Source: Flavipsychrobacter sp. (GTDB lineage: Bacteria > Bacteroidota > Bacteroidia > Chitinophagales > Chitinophagaceae). Taken from it: a DNA stretch of 64,000 nt. The stretch lies in contig JAJNBJ010000005.1 of assembly GCA_021155965.1 (NCBI GenBank), positions 1 through 64,000 of the forward strand, in the 5' to 3' direction. Within the stretch, counting starts at the first letter, position 1, and each line of letters begins with the position of its first letter. The notes under the pieces are model-generated. The model saw nothing but the letters and a program-made list of their open reading frames with translations, searched no databases and was not told where the DNA came from. A program made the position numbers and the translations under genes. This document shows, one piece after another, positions 15,973 to 25,156 of this stretch.

Positions 15973-17256
15973 ATGACCCCATACATATTATATTCAGACG
16001 GCAACGGACAGATTTTTGAGGATACATCACTCTATGTGGTAGGCCGTAGCGGTTGGGATGCAATGCCCATTCCCGAGGAAGACTGGATAGAACTGCCCGA
16101 TGGTGGCAATCTCTACGAACTACCGGGCCGCAGGGGCATTGGCATAGATGTGAAGACTGGAGAAATGCGCCTGTGCGAAAAAGGTTGGGCTGTAGCCGCA
16201 TTTATACCTCCTGCGCATACTGGCTTTTATCTTGCCGCATACGAGACATTGGACGATGCACCTACCCTGCCCCTCTTCTGCTACACCGCCGCCGGTTGGC
16301 ACAACGAAAAATTCTATGTACCTGCTATGCGCATTGAGCGCGATATACGGCAGGAATGCAGCGGCTATGATGAAAAAGTGATCAAACAGGGAGTAAATAC
16401 ACTGGTCCATGCATACCCACATAACAGGCTGGTAAAACATCTTGCAGAGAACTGCGCTCTTACTTACAACTGCCCCGCAGCACGTAATTACTTTATGGGT
16501 AGGTGGGAATGCCCGGTGCCTTCTTCACCCGCATGCAATGCCAATTGTGTGGGGTGTATTTCTTTCCAGCCTGAGGACGAATCTATAGTATCGCCACAGG
16601 ACAGGCTGCAATTCAAACCAACTGCTGATGAAATCGTTGAATTTACTGTCCCCCATCTCGAGACCGCACCCTATCCTATTATTAGCTTCGGTCAGGGCTG
16701 CGAAGGTGAGCCGCTATTGATGTGGGAAACAATAAAAGATGCTATTATCGAGATCCGTAAGCATACTCCCAAGGGCAGCATCAACATCAACACCAACGGC
16801 AGCAAACCTGATGCAGTAGAGGAATTGATGAAAGCAGGCCTCAATAGCATTCGCGTAAGCCTCAACTCTGCCCGTGCCGATCTTTATACCAAATACTACC
16901 GCCCCAATAACTATACGTTCGAGGATATTGTAGAAAGCCTGCGCGTGGTGCGCAAATATGGCGGCTGGGCATCTATTAACTACTTTGTTTTCCCCGGCAT
17001 GACGGACAGCATTGCCGAATATGAAGCCCTGCGCGAGCTGATCAGCACTACGGGACTGAGCATGATACAATGGCGCAGCTTCAACATTGACCCCGATTGG
17101 TACCTGGGCAAAATGGGCGTAACCGACCCCGGCGAATGTATGGGCATCAGGCAAATGATGGAGCTGATACATGAGGAGTTCCCCAATGTGAAATATGGCT
17201 ACTTCAACCCACCCATAGAAAGAATGAAGAACTATGATGTGGATTTTGCGCATTAG
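15973..17256 (+). CDS. radical SAM protein
   Basis: The 427-residue protein has the radical-SAM iron-sulphur motif CNANCVGC (C188-x3-C192-x2-C195) and further marks: IISFGQGCEGEPLL, SININTNGS and NSIRVSLNSA. The N-terminal ~180 residues are a separate domain with more cysteines just before the motif (161, 167, 180), which may hold an auxiliary cluster or metal. The reaction is unknown. It occurs as a single gene between two unrelated genes, giving no substrate clue. The ATG at 15973 is preceded by a T-rich tract with near -7 boxes; the extra upstream codons lie in that tract. Confidence 0.8.
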   Translation: MTPYILYSDGNGQIFEDTSLYVVGRSGWDAMPIPEEDWIELPDGGNLYELPGRRGIGIDVKTGEMRLCEKGWAVAAFIPPAHTGFYLAAYETLDDAPTLPLFCYTAAGWHNEKFYVPAMRIERDIRQECSGYDEKVIKQGVNTLVHAYPHNRLVKHLAENCALTYNCPAARNYFMGRWECPVPSSPACNANCVGCISFQPEDESIVSPQDRLQFKPTADEIVEFTVPHLETAPYPIISFGQGCEGEPLLMWETIKDAIIEIRKHTPKGSININTNGSKPDAVEELMKAGLNSIRVSLNSARADLYTKYYRPNNYTFEDIVESLRVVRKYGGWASINYFVFPGMTDSIAEYEALRELISTTGLSMIQWRSFNIDPDWYLGKMGVTDPGECMGIRQMMELIHEEFPNVKYGYFNPPIERMKNYDVDFAH

Positions 17257-17319
17257 AGCGTCTTATATACTATATATTTAACTTTTGCGTTTTGATTTTT
17301 TGGTTAATTTTAATTGCTG

Positions 17320-18138
17320 ATGGTAGCCGTACAACAAGAACAGCCCGTAAATTATAAAGCGCTTGCCTGGACAATAGGTGTTCATTGCCTGTTGTTCCTG
17401 CTGTTCTTTTTACTTCATTACACTTATCCTTTCCCGCCACCGGTGGATGTAGGCGGCGGCATGGAGGTTAATTTAGGTACAAGTGACGATGGCAGCGGCG
17501 ACGACCAGCCACAATCCACAAAAGCCCCGGCTGAGTTTAAATCTGCGGTTGTATATAAAGCCATCCCGGTCGCAAGCTCTATTCCTAAAACTATTCTACA
17601 AACCACCGATGAGGATGCACCTGAAGTAGCGACAAAGACTACGGTGAAAAAAGACAATGTCAGGGCCGATACAAAACCCGAAACCAAACCCAAACCGCAA
17701 GCACAGGAGAAGCCTAAGTACAGCTATGCCGGCGAAACAGGCAAAGGCGGCAACAGCTCTGACCGCGACAAACCGGGCACTAGCGAAGGCAATGGCACAG
17801 GCCCAGGCGACAAAGGCGTACCCGGCGGAACACCCGGTGCAGATAATTATACGGGATATCCCGGCGATGGGAATGGAGGTATCCGGCATACGGTTGCAGG
17901 CAGGGATATTAGCCCAAAGCAATTTGAAGCGGAATTTAATGAAAGCGGCGTGGTAATAATACAGGTGGGTGTAGACAGGCAAGGAAACATAGTAAGCAAA
18001 AACCTGGTAAGCTCTTCAAGCAGGCAGTTAACAAGTATTGCTTTTGAAAAACTCAGGAGCGTGCGATTCAGTCCTTCAACCGGGCCGGAACCTATACAGT
18101 ATGGAAAGGTCACAATAGCATTTAAAACACGTCAATAA
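17320..18138 (+). CDS. TonB-like energy-transducer protein
   Basis: Predicted 272-residue protein with the TonB plan: short cytoplasmic tail, one membrane helix (LAWTIGVHCLLFLLFFLLHY at ~15-34), a long Pro/Lys/Gly-rich periplasmic spacer (DTKPETKPKPQAQEKPK and many Gly repeats) and a C-terminal TonB-type domain (VVIIQVGVDRQGNIV, LRSVRFSPS). It would link the proton gradient to outer-membrane receptors. ExbB/ExbD are not in the window. ATG at 17320 is preferred over a TTG two codons earlier. folC follows after 4 nt, so the two are probably cotranscribed. Confidence 0.8.
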   Translation: MVAVQQEQPVNYKALAWTIGVHCLLFLLFFLLHYTYPFPPPVDVGGGMEVNLGTSDDGSGDDQPQSTKAPAEFKSAVVYKAIPVASSIPKTILQTTDEDAPEVATKTTVKKDNVRADTKPETKPKPQAQEKPKYSYAGETGKGGNSSDRDKPGTSEGNGTGPGDKGVPGGTPGADNYTGYPGDGNGGIRHTVAGRDISPKQFEAEFNESGVVIIQVGVDRQGNIVSKNLVSSSSRQLTSIAFEKLRSVRFSPSTGPEPIQYGKVTIAFKTRQ

Positions 18139-18142
18139 GCCC

Positions 18143-19477
18143 ATGGGCGATAATAATACCTACCAGCATACACTCGACTATTTATACGAACGCCTCCCTA
18201 TGTTCTCCCGCATCGGCAAGGCAGCACTAAAGCCCGATCTTACCAACACTATAAAGTTGTGTGCCGCCTTAGGTGAGCCTCATGCTAAATTCAGATCGGT
18301 ACATATAGCAGGCACTAATGGCAAAGGTAGTACCAGTCATGCGCTGGCGGCTGTTTTCCAGCAGGCAGGGTATAAAACAGGACTTTATACATCACCACAT
18401 CTTGTCGACTTCCGCGAACGTATTCGTGTAAACGGCACCATGGTAAGCAAAGAATGGGTAGTGAGTTTTGTAGAAAAGAACAAAGGACTTATTGAAGAAA
18501 TACAACCTTCTTTCTTCGAGATAACCGTAGCTATGGCATTTACCGCCTTTGCCGAGCAAGGAGTGGATATAGCCATTATAGAAACAGGTCTCGGCGGCAG
18601 GCTGGACAGCACTAACATCATCACTCCCCTGCTATCCATAATTACTAACATCAGCTACGACCATAAAGACCTTTTAGGTAATACGCTACCGGAAATAGCT
18701 GCGGAAAAAGCAGGCATTATAAAACAAGGCGTTCCCTGTGTTATAGGCGAACAGGACGATGAGACCGGGCGCGTATTCTTCGAATATGCAGTGCATAAGC
18801 AAAGCACGCTCCACTATGCACAATCATTATGGGGCATAGTGCGCACAGGTAGTGATGCCAAGTATCAATACTACAAGGTCATCAACAACGCCACCCGCGA
18901 AATGCTTGACCTCCGCACCGACCTGCGAGGCAACTACCAGCAACACAATATCAAAACAGTGCTCACAGCTGTAGAACTGCTCTCACACCAGGATTTTAAA
19001 CTGTCCATACCCGGTGCGTTAGCTGCACTTGCCCATGTAAAAAGCACCACCGGCCTGCACGGCAGGTGGCAATGGTTGCAGGAAAACCCTGTAGTTATCT
19101 GCGATGTAGCCCATAACCCAGCAGGACTTACCGAAGTGCTGAACCAATGGCAGCAATTGCAGGCAAACAGCAAACACATCGTACTTGGGTTTGTAAAGGA
19201 TAAAGACGTAGATGAAGCTTTGGCGCTTTTCCCTAAAGATGCCACTTATTATTTCTGCAATGCACAAATTGAACGAGCATTACCCGCTGCCGAACTTAAA
19301 GAAAAAGCAGCATCGGCAGGGCTTGGCGGCAATACCTATGTTACTGTATCAGAAGCTATTAACGCAGCACAGTCAGCCATGCAAGAAAACGATGCATTGC
19401 TCATTACCGGCAGTTTCTTTATTGTGGGCGAAGCTTTGGCAATGTGGAAGTATGAAAATGCGGAAACTGGCGGGTAG
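18143..19477 (+). CDS. folC: folylpolyglutamate synthase / dihydrofolate synthase
   Basis: The 444-residue protein is full length for FolC. It shows VHIAGTNGKGSTSHAL (ATP-binding loop, ~residues 53-68), the Mur-ligase block YTSPHLVDFRERIRVNG, ETGLGGRLDSTN, and the C-terminal domain with ENPVVICDVAHNPAG. FolC adds glutamates to folates and in many bacteria also makes dihydrofolate from dihydropteroate; which activities this one has cannot be told. It lies 4 nt after the TonB-like gene. No other folate genes are nearby. Confidence 0.93.
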   Translation: MGDNNTYQHTLDYLYERLPMFSRIGKAALKPDLTNTIKLCAALGEPHAKFRSVHIAGTNGKGSTSHALAAVFQQAGYKTGLYTSPHLVDFRERIRVNGTMVSKEWVVSFVEKNKGLIEEIQPSFFEITVAMAFTAFAEQGVDIAIIETGLGGRLDSTNIITPLLSIITNISYDHKDLLGNTLPEIAAEKAGIIKQGVPCVIGEQDDETGRVFFEYAVHKQSTLHYAQSLWGIVRTGSDAKYQYYKVINNATREMLDLRTDLRGNYQQHNIKTVLTAVELLSHQDFKLSIPGALAALAHVKSTTGLHGRWQWLQENPVVICDVAHNPAGLTEVLNQWQQLQANSKHIVLGFVKDKDVDEALALFPKDATYYFCNAQIERALPAAELKEKAASAGLGGNTYVTVSEAINAAQSAMQENDALLITGSFFIVGEALAMWKYENAETGG

Positions 19478-19520
19478 AGTATCTATAATAACCTTAGTAC
19501 CTCTGTGTATTCACGGTTAA

Positions 19521-19808
19521 TTATCGCCTGAACTCCTTCTTCCTTGTATCATACAAGTTCAGGATAACGATTTTATTGCCAACAATTCTGTAAAACATCC
19601 TGTTGTGTTTTGTAATTAGCGTACTGCGTACATTAGTTATACTCGTCAGCGAACCTATATACGGATGTGATTGTAAAATGTATATCCTTGTATAAACTTT
19701 GCTTAAAAACGCCAATGCTACTTTTTTGCTCCACTCCTTCTCTAAATAATCAAGTACACTTAAGAGCTTATTCGTAAACCTTTTGTTGATGATTATTTCA
19801 TACGCCAT
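19521..19808 (-). CDS. ParE/RelE-superfamily toxin
   Basis: The 95-residue protein has the ParE-like pattern: an N-terminal strand (YEIIINKRFTNKL), a helix pair around VLDYLEKEWSKKVA, and the C-terminal strands RMFYRIVGNKIVILNLYDTR typical of the fold. Whether it poisons gyrase (ParE) or cleaves mRNA (RelE) cannot be told. The upstream partner gene overlaps it by 16 nt, the usual coupled layout. This is the second complete toxin-antitoxin pair in the window. Confidence 0.8.
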   Translation of the reverse strand: MAYEIIINKRFTNKLLSVLDYLEKEWSKKVALAFLSKVYTRIYILQSHPYIGSLTSITNVRSTLITKHNRMFYRIVGNKIVILNLYDTRKKEFRR

Positions 19809-20035
19809 TGTTCCATTATGTTATTAAATTCATCTAACGACATAGTATTTTTATCAATTGGCTCGTTGGCAAGCGCTTTCAATTCGTTCAGGTCTTCCTC
19901 GTTCAATAAAGATGAAAGGTCTGTTTGGCTTTGCAATGAATAATCTAATTCTTCACCCAACATACGCAGTATATCCTCATTATTTATATTGCTTATTTGG
20001 TTGATCAATTGTTGTTGCATCTGCTGAACACTCAT
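19793..20035 (-). CDS. antitoxin partner of the ParE-like toxin
   Basis: The 80-residue acidic protein (MSVQQMQQQLINQISN) precedes and overlaps the toxin gene. It is almost wholly helical (ILRMLGEELDYSLQS, LSSLLNEEDLNELKALANEP) and has no recognisable DNA-binding motif, unlike ParD or RelB. The antitoxin role is inferred from position, size and charge. A minus-strand TATCTTTG box at 20059-20066 fits its ATG. Confidence 0.65.
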   Translation of the reverse strand: MSVQQMQQQLINQISNINNEDILRMLGEELDYSLQSQTDLSSLLNEEDLNELKALANEPIDKNTMSLDEFNNIMEQWRMK

Positions 20036-20058
20036 GGGGAACTACATTTTTATTAATT

Positions 20059-20066
20059 CAAAGATA
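20059..20066 (-). promoter_or_regulatory. -7 box of the parE-type toxin-antitoxin operon
   Basis: TATCTTTG on the minus strand, ending 23 nt before the antitoxin start at 20035. Confidence 0.6.
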
Positions 20067-20141
20067 CGAACTTTAAATATTCTTATTTCTTAAAATTATT
20101 CTCGCATTCCATCATATTCCTCTCACATTTACCACATTAGA

Positions 20142-21566
20142 TTACTTCCCCCTTCCCTGGAAAATAACCATAATGGTATAAAGCATGATCTTGATGTCCA
20201 GCGCCAGTGAGCAGTTCTCTATATACAGCAGGTCGTACCTCATCCGCTGTATCATCTCATTCACATTCTCGGCATAGCCAAACTGCACCATGCCCCACGA
20301 TGTGAGCCCCGGCTTTACCTTGAGCAGGTATTTATAATGCGCATGGGTATCGCTGATGATATCTATATAGTGCTTACGTTCCGGCCTTGGCCCAACCAGC
20401 GACATATTACCGCGAATAATGTTCACAAACTGCGGCAGCTCATCTATGCGCCATTTACGCATGAACCTGCCCCATGGTGTTATACGCGGGTCCTCTTTGC
20501 TGGATAGCGCCGGCCCCGTATGCTCCGCATCGGTATACATAGAGCGGAACTTATAGATATTGAACGGCCTGCCAAACCTGCCAACGCGCTCCTGCTTATA
20601 AATAACAGGCCCTTTTGACGACAGCTTCACCATAATTACCGCAAACAGCATAAGCGGAGATGATAAGAGCAGCGCAAACGCAGAGAACAGAATATCCATC
20701 GTTCGCTTGCACACGCGCTGCCAGTCGGGCATCAGGTCGGGATGGATATGGATAAGCACTGCATCATACACATTATTCGTTTTCACAGAACCGGAAATGA
20801 TGTCATAATAATCGGGCAACACCTTTACCACTACCGGGCGATAGCACAACCTTGTAACTATATCCTCCAGCATATGGTGCTCCGATGAATCTACGGCCAC
20901 TATCACTTCCTCTATCTCGTTCTTATCAATAATATCCTCCAGGTGCTCTATATGCCCCAGTTGCGGCAGGTACTGGCTCATGCCATTGCTGGCTTCTTTG
21001 TTAGAGTAAATAAAGCCTTTAAAGATATTCCCCAGCACCTTGGGGCTGTCATGCACCTGCTTGTAGATATTTATTGCTTGCTGGTTGCCGCCTATAATAA
21101 GCGTATTGAAACCCACCTTGCCCTTCACCAGGTTCCTCTTCACACGGTATAATATGAACAACCGGAATACCAATGCGAAAGAAGTATGTATCAATAAATA
21201 ATGCCCAAACTCATTGATGAAATAAGAATAGTCAGCACTATCGTTGGCAAAAACCACCATCGATAACACCATACAACCAATGATGCAGGAAATAAGCGTA
21301 CGGTTTATCTCGTTCAGCCTCGATTTGCGGTACAGGTCAAAATAAGTGCCGGATAAGAGGTATGCGAATAGCCACGCCCCGGGCACAATAATAATGGTGG
21401 TAATGTAATCGCGCGCAATGAACAATTCAAGGGTATCAAAAAAATCACGCTTGGTCAGTTCCTGCTGGCGGTACATCCATAAGGTGAGCCATGCTAAAGA
21501 GGCTGCTATATAATCGAGCAATACCAATTGCCTTATCGCTTTTCTCTTTAGTGGATGGAGGCGCAT
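20142..21566 (-). CDS. polyprenyl glycosylphosphotransferase (WcaJ/WbaP-like sugar transferase)
   Basis: The 474-residue protein has about four N-terminal membrane helices, a central Rossmann-like domain (FNTLIIGGNQQAINIYKQV), a further helix (ILFSAFALLLSSPLMLFAVI) and the C-terminal catalytic block: GPVIYKQERVGRFGRPFNIY, RKWRIDELPQFVNIIRGNM, SLVGPRPERKHY, VKPGLTSWGMVQFGY. Such enzymes move a sugar-1-phosphate onto undecaprenyl phosphate to start exopolysaccharide or O-antigen synthesis. It is last in a three-gene operon after a Gfo/Idh/MocA oxidoreductase and a lipoprotein. No other glycosyltransferases lie next to it. Confidence 0.9.
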   Translation of the reverse strand: MRLHPLKRKAIRQLVLLDYIAASLAWLTLWMYRQQELTKRDFFDTLELFIARDYITTIIIVPGAWLFAYLLSGTYFDLYRKSRLNEINRTLISCIIGCMVLSMVVFANDSADYSYFINEFGHYLLIHTSFALVFRLFILYRVKRNLVKGKVGFNTLIIGGNQQAINIYKQVHDSPKVLGNIFKGFIYSNKEASNGMSQYLPQLGHIEHLEDIIDKNEIEEVIVAVDSSEHHMLEDIVTRLCYRPVVVKVLPDYYDIISGSVKTNNVYDAVLIHIHPDLMPDWQRVCKRTMDILFSAFALLLSSPLMLFAVIMVKLSSKGPVIYKQERVGRFGRPFNIYKFRSMYTDAEHTGPALSSKEDPRITPWGRFMRKWRIDELPQFVNIIRGNMSLVGPRPERKHYIDIISDTHAHYKYLLKVKPGLTSWGMVQFGYAENVNEMIQRMRYDLLYIENCSLALDIKIMLYTIMVIFQGRGK

Positions 21567-21572
21567 GGATGC

Positions 21573-22466
21573 TTAGAATGTAACGATTTGGATATTATCT
21601 AAAAATAGCCTGCCGCTCGTTTGCCCCTCCGGCAATATGGCCTTTATATAAAACCTGTAACCTGTGGCCTGCAGCGCTGAAACATAGTCTTGCAGCGAAA
21701 TGTACAATTTCTTCCAGCCACTGCTGGGCTTTGCAGCTGCAAGGAGCGTCGCGCCTTGAGTTATGCCACCCAGGTAAGGCTTTATGTAAACCAACAGTAT
21801 CAGGTCGCCTTTATAATTCAGTTCCAATACCTGGTTGCTCTGGTTGGGGGGTATCGGAAAAGCCTCAACCGTACTATCTATTGTACTGTCTGCAGGGCTT
21901 GCAAGTGTAATACTGCCAACCCCTTCGCCCCAAAATCTAAGTGAAACATCCGTTACCTTCACAATAGGCACAAGCCCGGAAATACTGTTCAGGGGCACTG
22001 TCTCAACAGTATTTTTCTCAAAATAGGCTACAGGCTGAATTTTAGAAGTACTAAAAAAACTGGTCGTTGGATTGTGGGTAAGCACTTTCCCCGGCTGGGC
22101 TTTAAAGCCCCAGTTATCAAGCGTATAAAAAGGATAGGCACTTAAATTGTCATTAAACCCGTTTATAGGTACTCCTGGGCTCAAAGTAAGCACGCCGCTA
22201 TCATTATCGCCATTTGTGATGACCGGGAAAGTAGTCGGCAGGTCGAAAACGCCAATAAGATCGTTTTTGTAATACGCCCATACGGTATTGATATCGTGTG
22301 AGGTGGTAATATTGCCTAAACTGGGGGTGGGTGCAAAATGGAAAGAATCAACATGGATATAGGTAGGCACTTGTTCCTTCGGGTTAATGGTATTGCAACC
22401 AACCCAGGGGCCCACAGAACTGAATACAAATATTAAATAAAATACCCTTCTATAAATGTGCTTCAT
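21573..22466 (-). CDS. lipoprotein of unknown function in the polysaccharide operon
   Basis: A 297-residue protein with a signal peptide and likely lipidation Cys at 24 (GPWVGC). The rest is beta-rich (TVWAYYKNDLIGVFDLP, PGVPINGFNDN, GRLFLDNIQIVTF), resembling the carbohydrate-binding-like surface lipoproteins seen in many Bacteroidota genomes. The end, RLFLDNI, is reminiscent of jelly-roll carbohydrate-binding modules, but I cannot assign a family. It lies 6 nt before the sugar transferase and 33 nt after the oxidoreductase, so an operon role in surface polysaccharide is plausible. Confidence 0.65.
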   Translation of the reverse strand: MKHIYRRVFYLIFVFSSVGPWVGCNTINPKEQVPTYIHVDSFHFAPTPSLGNITTSHDINTVWAYYKNDLIGVFDLPTTFPVITNGDNDSGVLTLSPGVPINGFNDNLSAYPFYTLDNWGFKAQPGKVLTHNPTTSFFSTSKIQPVAYFEKNTVETVPLNSISGLVPIVKVTDVSLRFWGEGVGSITLASPADSTIDSTVEAFPIPPNQSNQVLELNYKGDLILLVYIKPYLGGITQGATLLAAAKPSSGWKKLYISLQDYVSALQATGYRFYIKAILPEGQTSGRLFLDNIQIVTF

Positions 22467-22499
22467 GATACCCTTCCGGCACTATAACGTAAAATTTTG

Positions 22500-23486
22500 T
22501 TAAACATTGTGCATCTCAGCGTGCAAACTCATTTTTTTCAGCACCTGGTGCGCTACATCCATTGCCTGGTAACCATCATATACAGATACCCGCACCGGGC
22601 GATCATGCAATATAGCATGGGTGAACTCTCTTAGTTCAGTTTGGATAGCGTTGTTTGGAGTAACTGTTGGTGTTTGCACAGATATTACCTTCTTTTCACC
22701 ATTGGCCATTTCCAACGGGAAATCCATCATCCCCTCAGCCACCCCATCTTCCTTCAGCCGCACGATCTCAGTCTCCTTATTCAGGAAATCAATGCCTATA
22801 TACGCATCACGCTGAAAAAGGCGCATCTTACGCATATTCTTCAGCGATATGCGGCTCGACGTAAGATTAGCCACACATCCGTTATCAAACTCAATACGTG
22901 CATTGGCAATATCCGCAGTCTCACTCAGCACCGCTACCCCGCTGGCCGATATACGCTTCACCGGGCTTTTTACCAGGCACAGCACAATGTCAATATCGTG
23001 TATCATCAGGTCCAGTATCACAGATACATCCGTTCCACGTGGATTGAACTGCGCCAGCCTGTGCGTTTCTATGAACATGGGCTGCACAAGTTGGTCGCTC
23101 ACCGCCAGGAAAGCAGGGTTATATCGCTCCACATGCCCTACCTGGCACTTCACATTGGCTTCTTTAACCAGGTGCACCAGTTCCATACCCTCTTCCAATG
23201 TGTGGGAGAGCGGCTTTTCTATAAAAACATGCTTGCCATTCAGTAATGCATTTTTTGCAATATCATAATGGGAAATGGTAGGGGAAACGATATCAACAGC
23301 ATCCACAGATGCTATAAGTTCATCAATATCCGTAAAGCGCTGTACGCCAAACTTTTCTATAGCGGCAAGTGCCATATTATCATCAGGGTCATAAAACCCA
23401 ACCAGTTGGGCCTCCTTTACCTCGCCCCACTGCTGGATATGTATCTTACCCAAATGGCCTGCACCAAATACACCTACTTTAAGCAT
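22500..23486 (-). CDS. Gfo/Idh/MocA-family oxidoreductase
   Basis: The 328-residue protein starts with the NAD(P) fold (MLKVGVFGAGHLGKIHIQQW) and has the family motif HVFIEKPLSHTLEEG with the EKP Lys, then NPRGTDVSVILDLMIHDIDI containing the conserved His/Asp pair. Members oxidise or epimerise sugars, often UDP-sugars. It is first in the operon with the lipoprotein and sugar transferase, so a nucleotide-sugar substrate for surface polysaccharide is plausible but unproven. Confidence 0.88.
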   Translation of the reverse strand: MLKVGVFGAGHLGKIHIQQWGEVKEAQLVGFYDPDDNMALAAIEKFGVQRFTDIDELIASVDAVDIVSPTISHYDIAKNALLNGKHVFIEKPLSHTLEEGMELVHLVKEANVKCQVGHVERYNPAFLAVSDQLVQPMFIETHRLAQFNPRGTDVSVILDLMIHDIDIVLCLVKSPVKRISASGVAVLSETADIANARIEFDNGCVANLTSSRISLKNMRKMRLFQRDAYIGIDFLNKETEIVRLKEDGVAEGMMDFPLEMANGEKKVISVQTPTVTPNNAIQTELREFTHAILHDRPVRVSVYDGYQAMDVAHQVLKKMSLHAEMHNV

Positions 23487-23910
23487 GAAATAAAATCAAT
23501 AATTATAATGAATTACCCTAATGTAAATGGGCGCTGCAAGATACGCATAATCCTCGGCGCGAGCAAGGTCGCACCTACCGGAAAGGCATCCAGCCATAAC
23601 GAAAAAGGAAAAAAGGAATTAATACCAGGTCACAAGCGCAAATGAGGCCTCTAAAGAAGTTGGGCGCCATATTCAAAATAACTTTCTAAATAATGCGATA
23701 AATAGAATTTACTGTTCGCACTATTGCACCTTATTTCTTATCAAAAAGATCCCGAACAAATGTTTACCCTGCGTATCATTAAACAACTCAGAGATCTTTG
23801 CCTTTGTGCCTTTGCGGTTAAATACCAACAATCCACATATCCACATCCCGATCACAAATCACAAATCGCAAATGACAAATAAGCGTTACATTTGCAAAAT
23901 TTGTTTTTAA
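23487..23910. other. intergenic region before carA
   Basis: A 424-nt gap with no convincing gene. A 45-codon basic frame starts at 23508 but has no family resemblance. Positions ~23790-23823 carry CTTTGCCTTTGTGCCTTTGCGG, a low-complexity string like those seen in front of genes in related genomes. The carA promoter lies at its right end. Confidence 0.5.
23887..23894 (+). promoter_or_regulatory. -7 box of carA
   Basis: TACATTTG, 16 nt before the ATG at 23911. The preceding bases are CAAAT-rich direct repeats (23858-23880). Confidence 0.6.
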
Positions 23911-25041
23911 ATGACAGCAACTCAATCTAATGCACCCGCGTGGTTACTCCTTACCGATGGCACACTCTTCAAAGGAAAGTCTTTTGGCGCTAAGGGGACC
24001 GCTGGCGGTGAAATATGTTTCAACACCGGCATGACGGGTTACCAGGAAGTTTTTACCGACCCTTCCTATACCGGGCAGGTGCTCATCATGAACAACGCCT
24101 ACGTAGGCAATTACGGTGTAAAAGAAGGGGATGTAGAGAGTGACTCAATAAAAATAGCCGGGCTTATCTGCAAAAACATATCGCACCGGTATTCCCGCAT
24201 GGTAGCTAACGACAGCCTTGAGGATTATTGCATAAAGAACAATCTCGTTGCCATCTACGATGTGGATACACGCTCCCTGGTGCAGCACATCCGCAGCAAA
24301 GGCGCTATGAACTGCATCATCTCAACCGAGCTGATGGATGAAAGAAGCCTGGAAACAGCACTTGCAAAAGTGCCGGATATGGCAGGGCTCGAATTATCAT
24401 CACAGGTATCTACGAAGGAGCCATATACCGTAGGCGATTCCAAAGCAGCCATCCGTATTGCAGTAATGGATTTTGGTGTAAAGATCAATATCCTCAACTG
24501 CATGGTGGAGCGCGGTGCCTATGTAAAAGTATTTCCTGCAAAAACAGGTATTGATGAACTTAAGGCATTCGAACCGAACGGCTACTTCATCTCCAACGGC
24601 CCCGGCGATCCCGCATCAATGGACTATGCAGTAAAAACAGTAAAAGCGATACTTGCCGAAGGCAAACCTTTCTTTGGCATCTGCCTTGGGCACCAGTTGC
24701 TGGCACGTGCTAACGATATACGCACCTTCAAAATGCACCACGGCCACCGCGGATTGAACCACCCGGTGAAAAATCTTATTACGGGCAAATCAGAAATAAC
24801 AACACAAAATCATGGCTTTGGTGTTGACCCAGAAGCAGTGAAAAATTGCGCCGATGTGGAGATAACCCACGTGAACCTGAACGATGGCTCGATAGAAGGC
24901 ATCAGGATGAAGAACAAGCCTGCTTTCTCGGTACAATACCACCCGGAGGCAACCCCCGGCCCACACGACTCCCGGTATCTGTTTGATGACTTCATTAGGC
25001 TCATAGAAAACATCGCTGATTATAGTAGCCCCGGCCTTTAG
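23911..25041 (+). CDS. carA: carbamoyl-phosphate synthase small (glutaminase) subunit
   Basis: The 376-residue protein is full length for CarA. The N-terminal domain has LLTDGTLFKGKSFGAKG and FNTGMTGYQEVFTDPSYTGQ. The C-terminal class I glutaminase has the nucleophile Cys in FFGICLGHQLL and the His/Glu pair in SVQYHPEATPGPHDS. It supplies ammonia to CarB for carbamoyl phosphate in pyrimidine and arginine synthesis. carB is not in the window, so the two subunits are unlinked here. The stop codon sits in the loop of a hairpin (25029-25048). Confidence 0.95.
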   Translation: MTATQSNAPAWLLLTDGTLFKGKSFGAKGTAGGEICFNTGMTGYQEVFTDPSYTGQVLIMNNAYVGNYGVKEGDVESDSIKIAGLICKNISHRYSRMVANDSLEDYCIKNNLVAIYDVDTRSLVQHIRSKGAMNCIISTELMDERSLETALAKVPDMAGLELSSQVSTKEPYTVGDSKAAIRIAVMDFGVKINILNCMVERGAYVKVFPAKTGIDELKAFEPNGYFISNGPGDPASMDYAVKTVKAILAEGKPFFGICLGHQLLARANDIRTFKMHHGHRGLNHPVKNLITGKSEITTQNHGFGVDPEAVKNCADVEITHVNLNDGSIEGIRMKNKPAFSVQYHPEATPGPHDSRYLFDDFIRLIENIADYSSPGL

Positions 25042-25048
25042 GTCGGGG
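25029..25048. repeat. GC-rich hairpin spanning the carA stop codon
   Basis: CCCCGGCC-TTTA-GGTCGGGG; the TAG stop uses the last loop bases. There is no T-run behind it, so it is not a typical terminator. It may be a small dispersed palindrome or a stabilising 3' structure. Confidence 0.5.
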
Positions 25049-25128
25049 GAGGAAGAAATATAGGAACGGCTTTAGCCAAAATAAATTATAACAGGCAGGG
25101 TTTACTAAACAAACAGCTTTCTACTTTA

Positions 25129-25136
25129 TACTTTTG
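25129..25136 (+). promoter_or_regulatory. -7 box of the epimerase gene
   Basis: TACTTTTG within a tract ACTTTATACTTTTGACTTTATAC; 20 nt before the ATG at 25157. Similar tracts precede the genes at 15973 and 59107. Confidence 0.55.
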
Positions 25137-25156
25137 ACTTTATACTCAAAACTACA

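Noticed and set aside
16714-17253. 179-codon minus-strand frame
   Set aside because: It is antisense to the radical SAM gene, with no recognisable motif.
22641-23246. 201-codon plus-strand frame
   Set aside because: It is antisense to the Gfo/Idh/MocA gene, with His/Tyr-rich content typical of a shadow frame.
23508-23645. 45-codon basic frame in the gap before carA
   Set aside because: It has no promoter-like box, no family resemblance and sits in low-complexity sequence.
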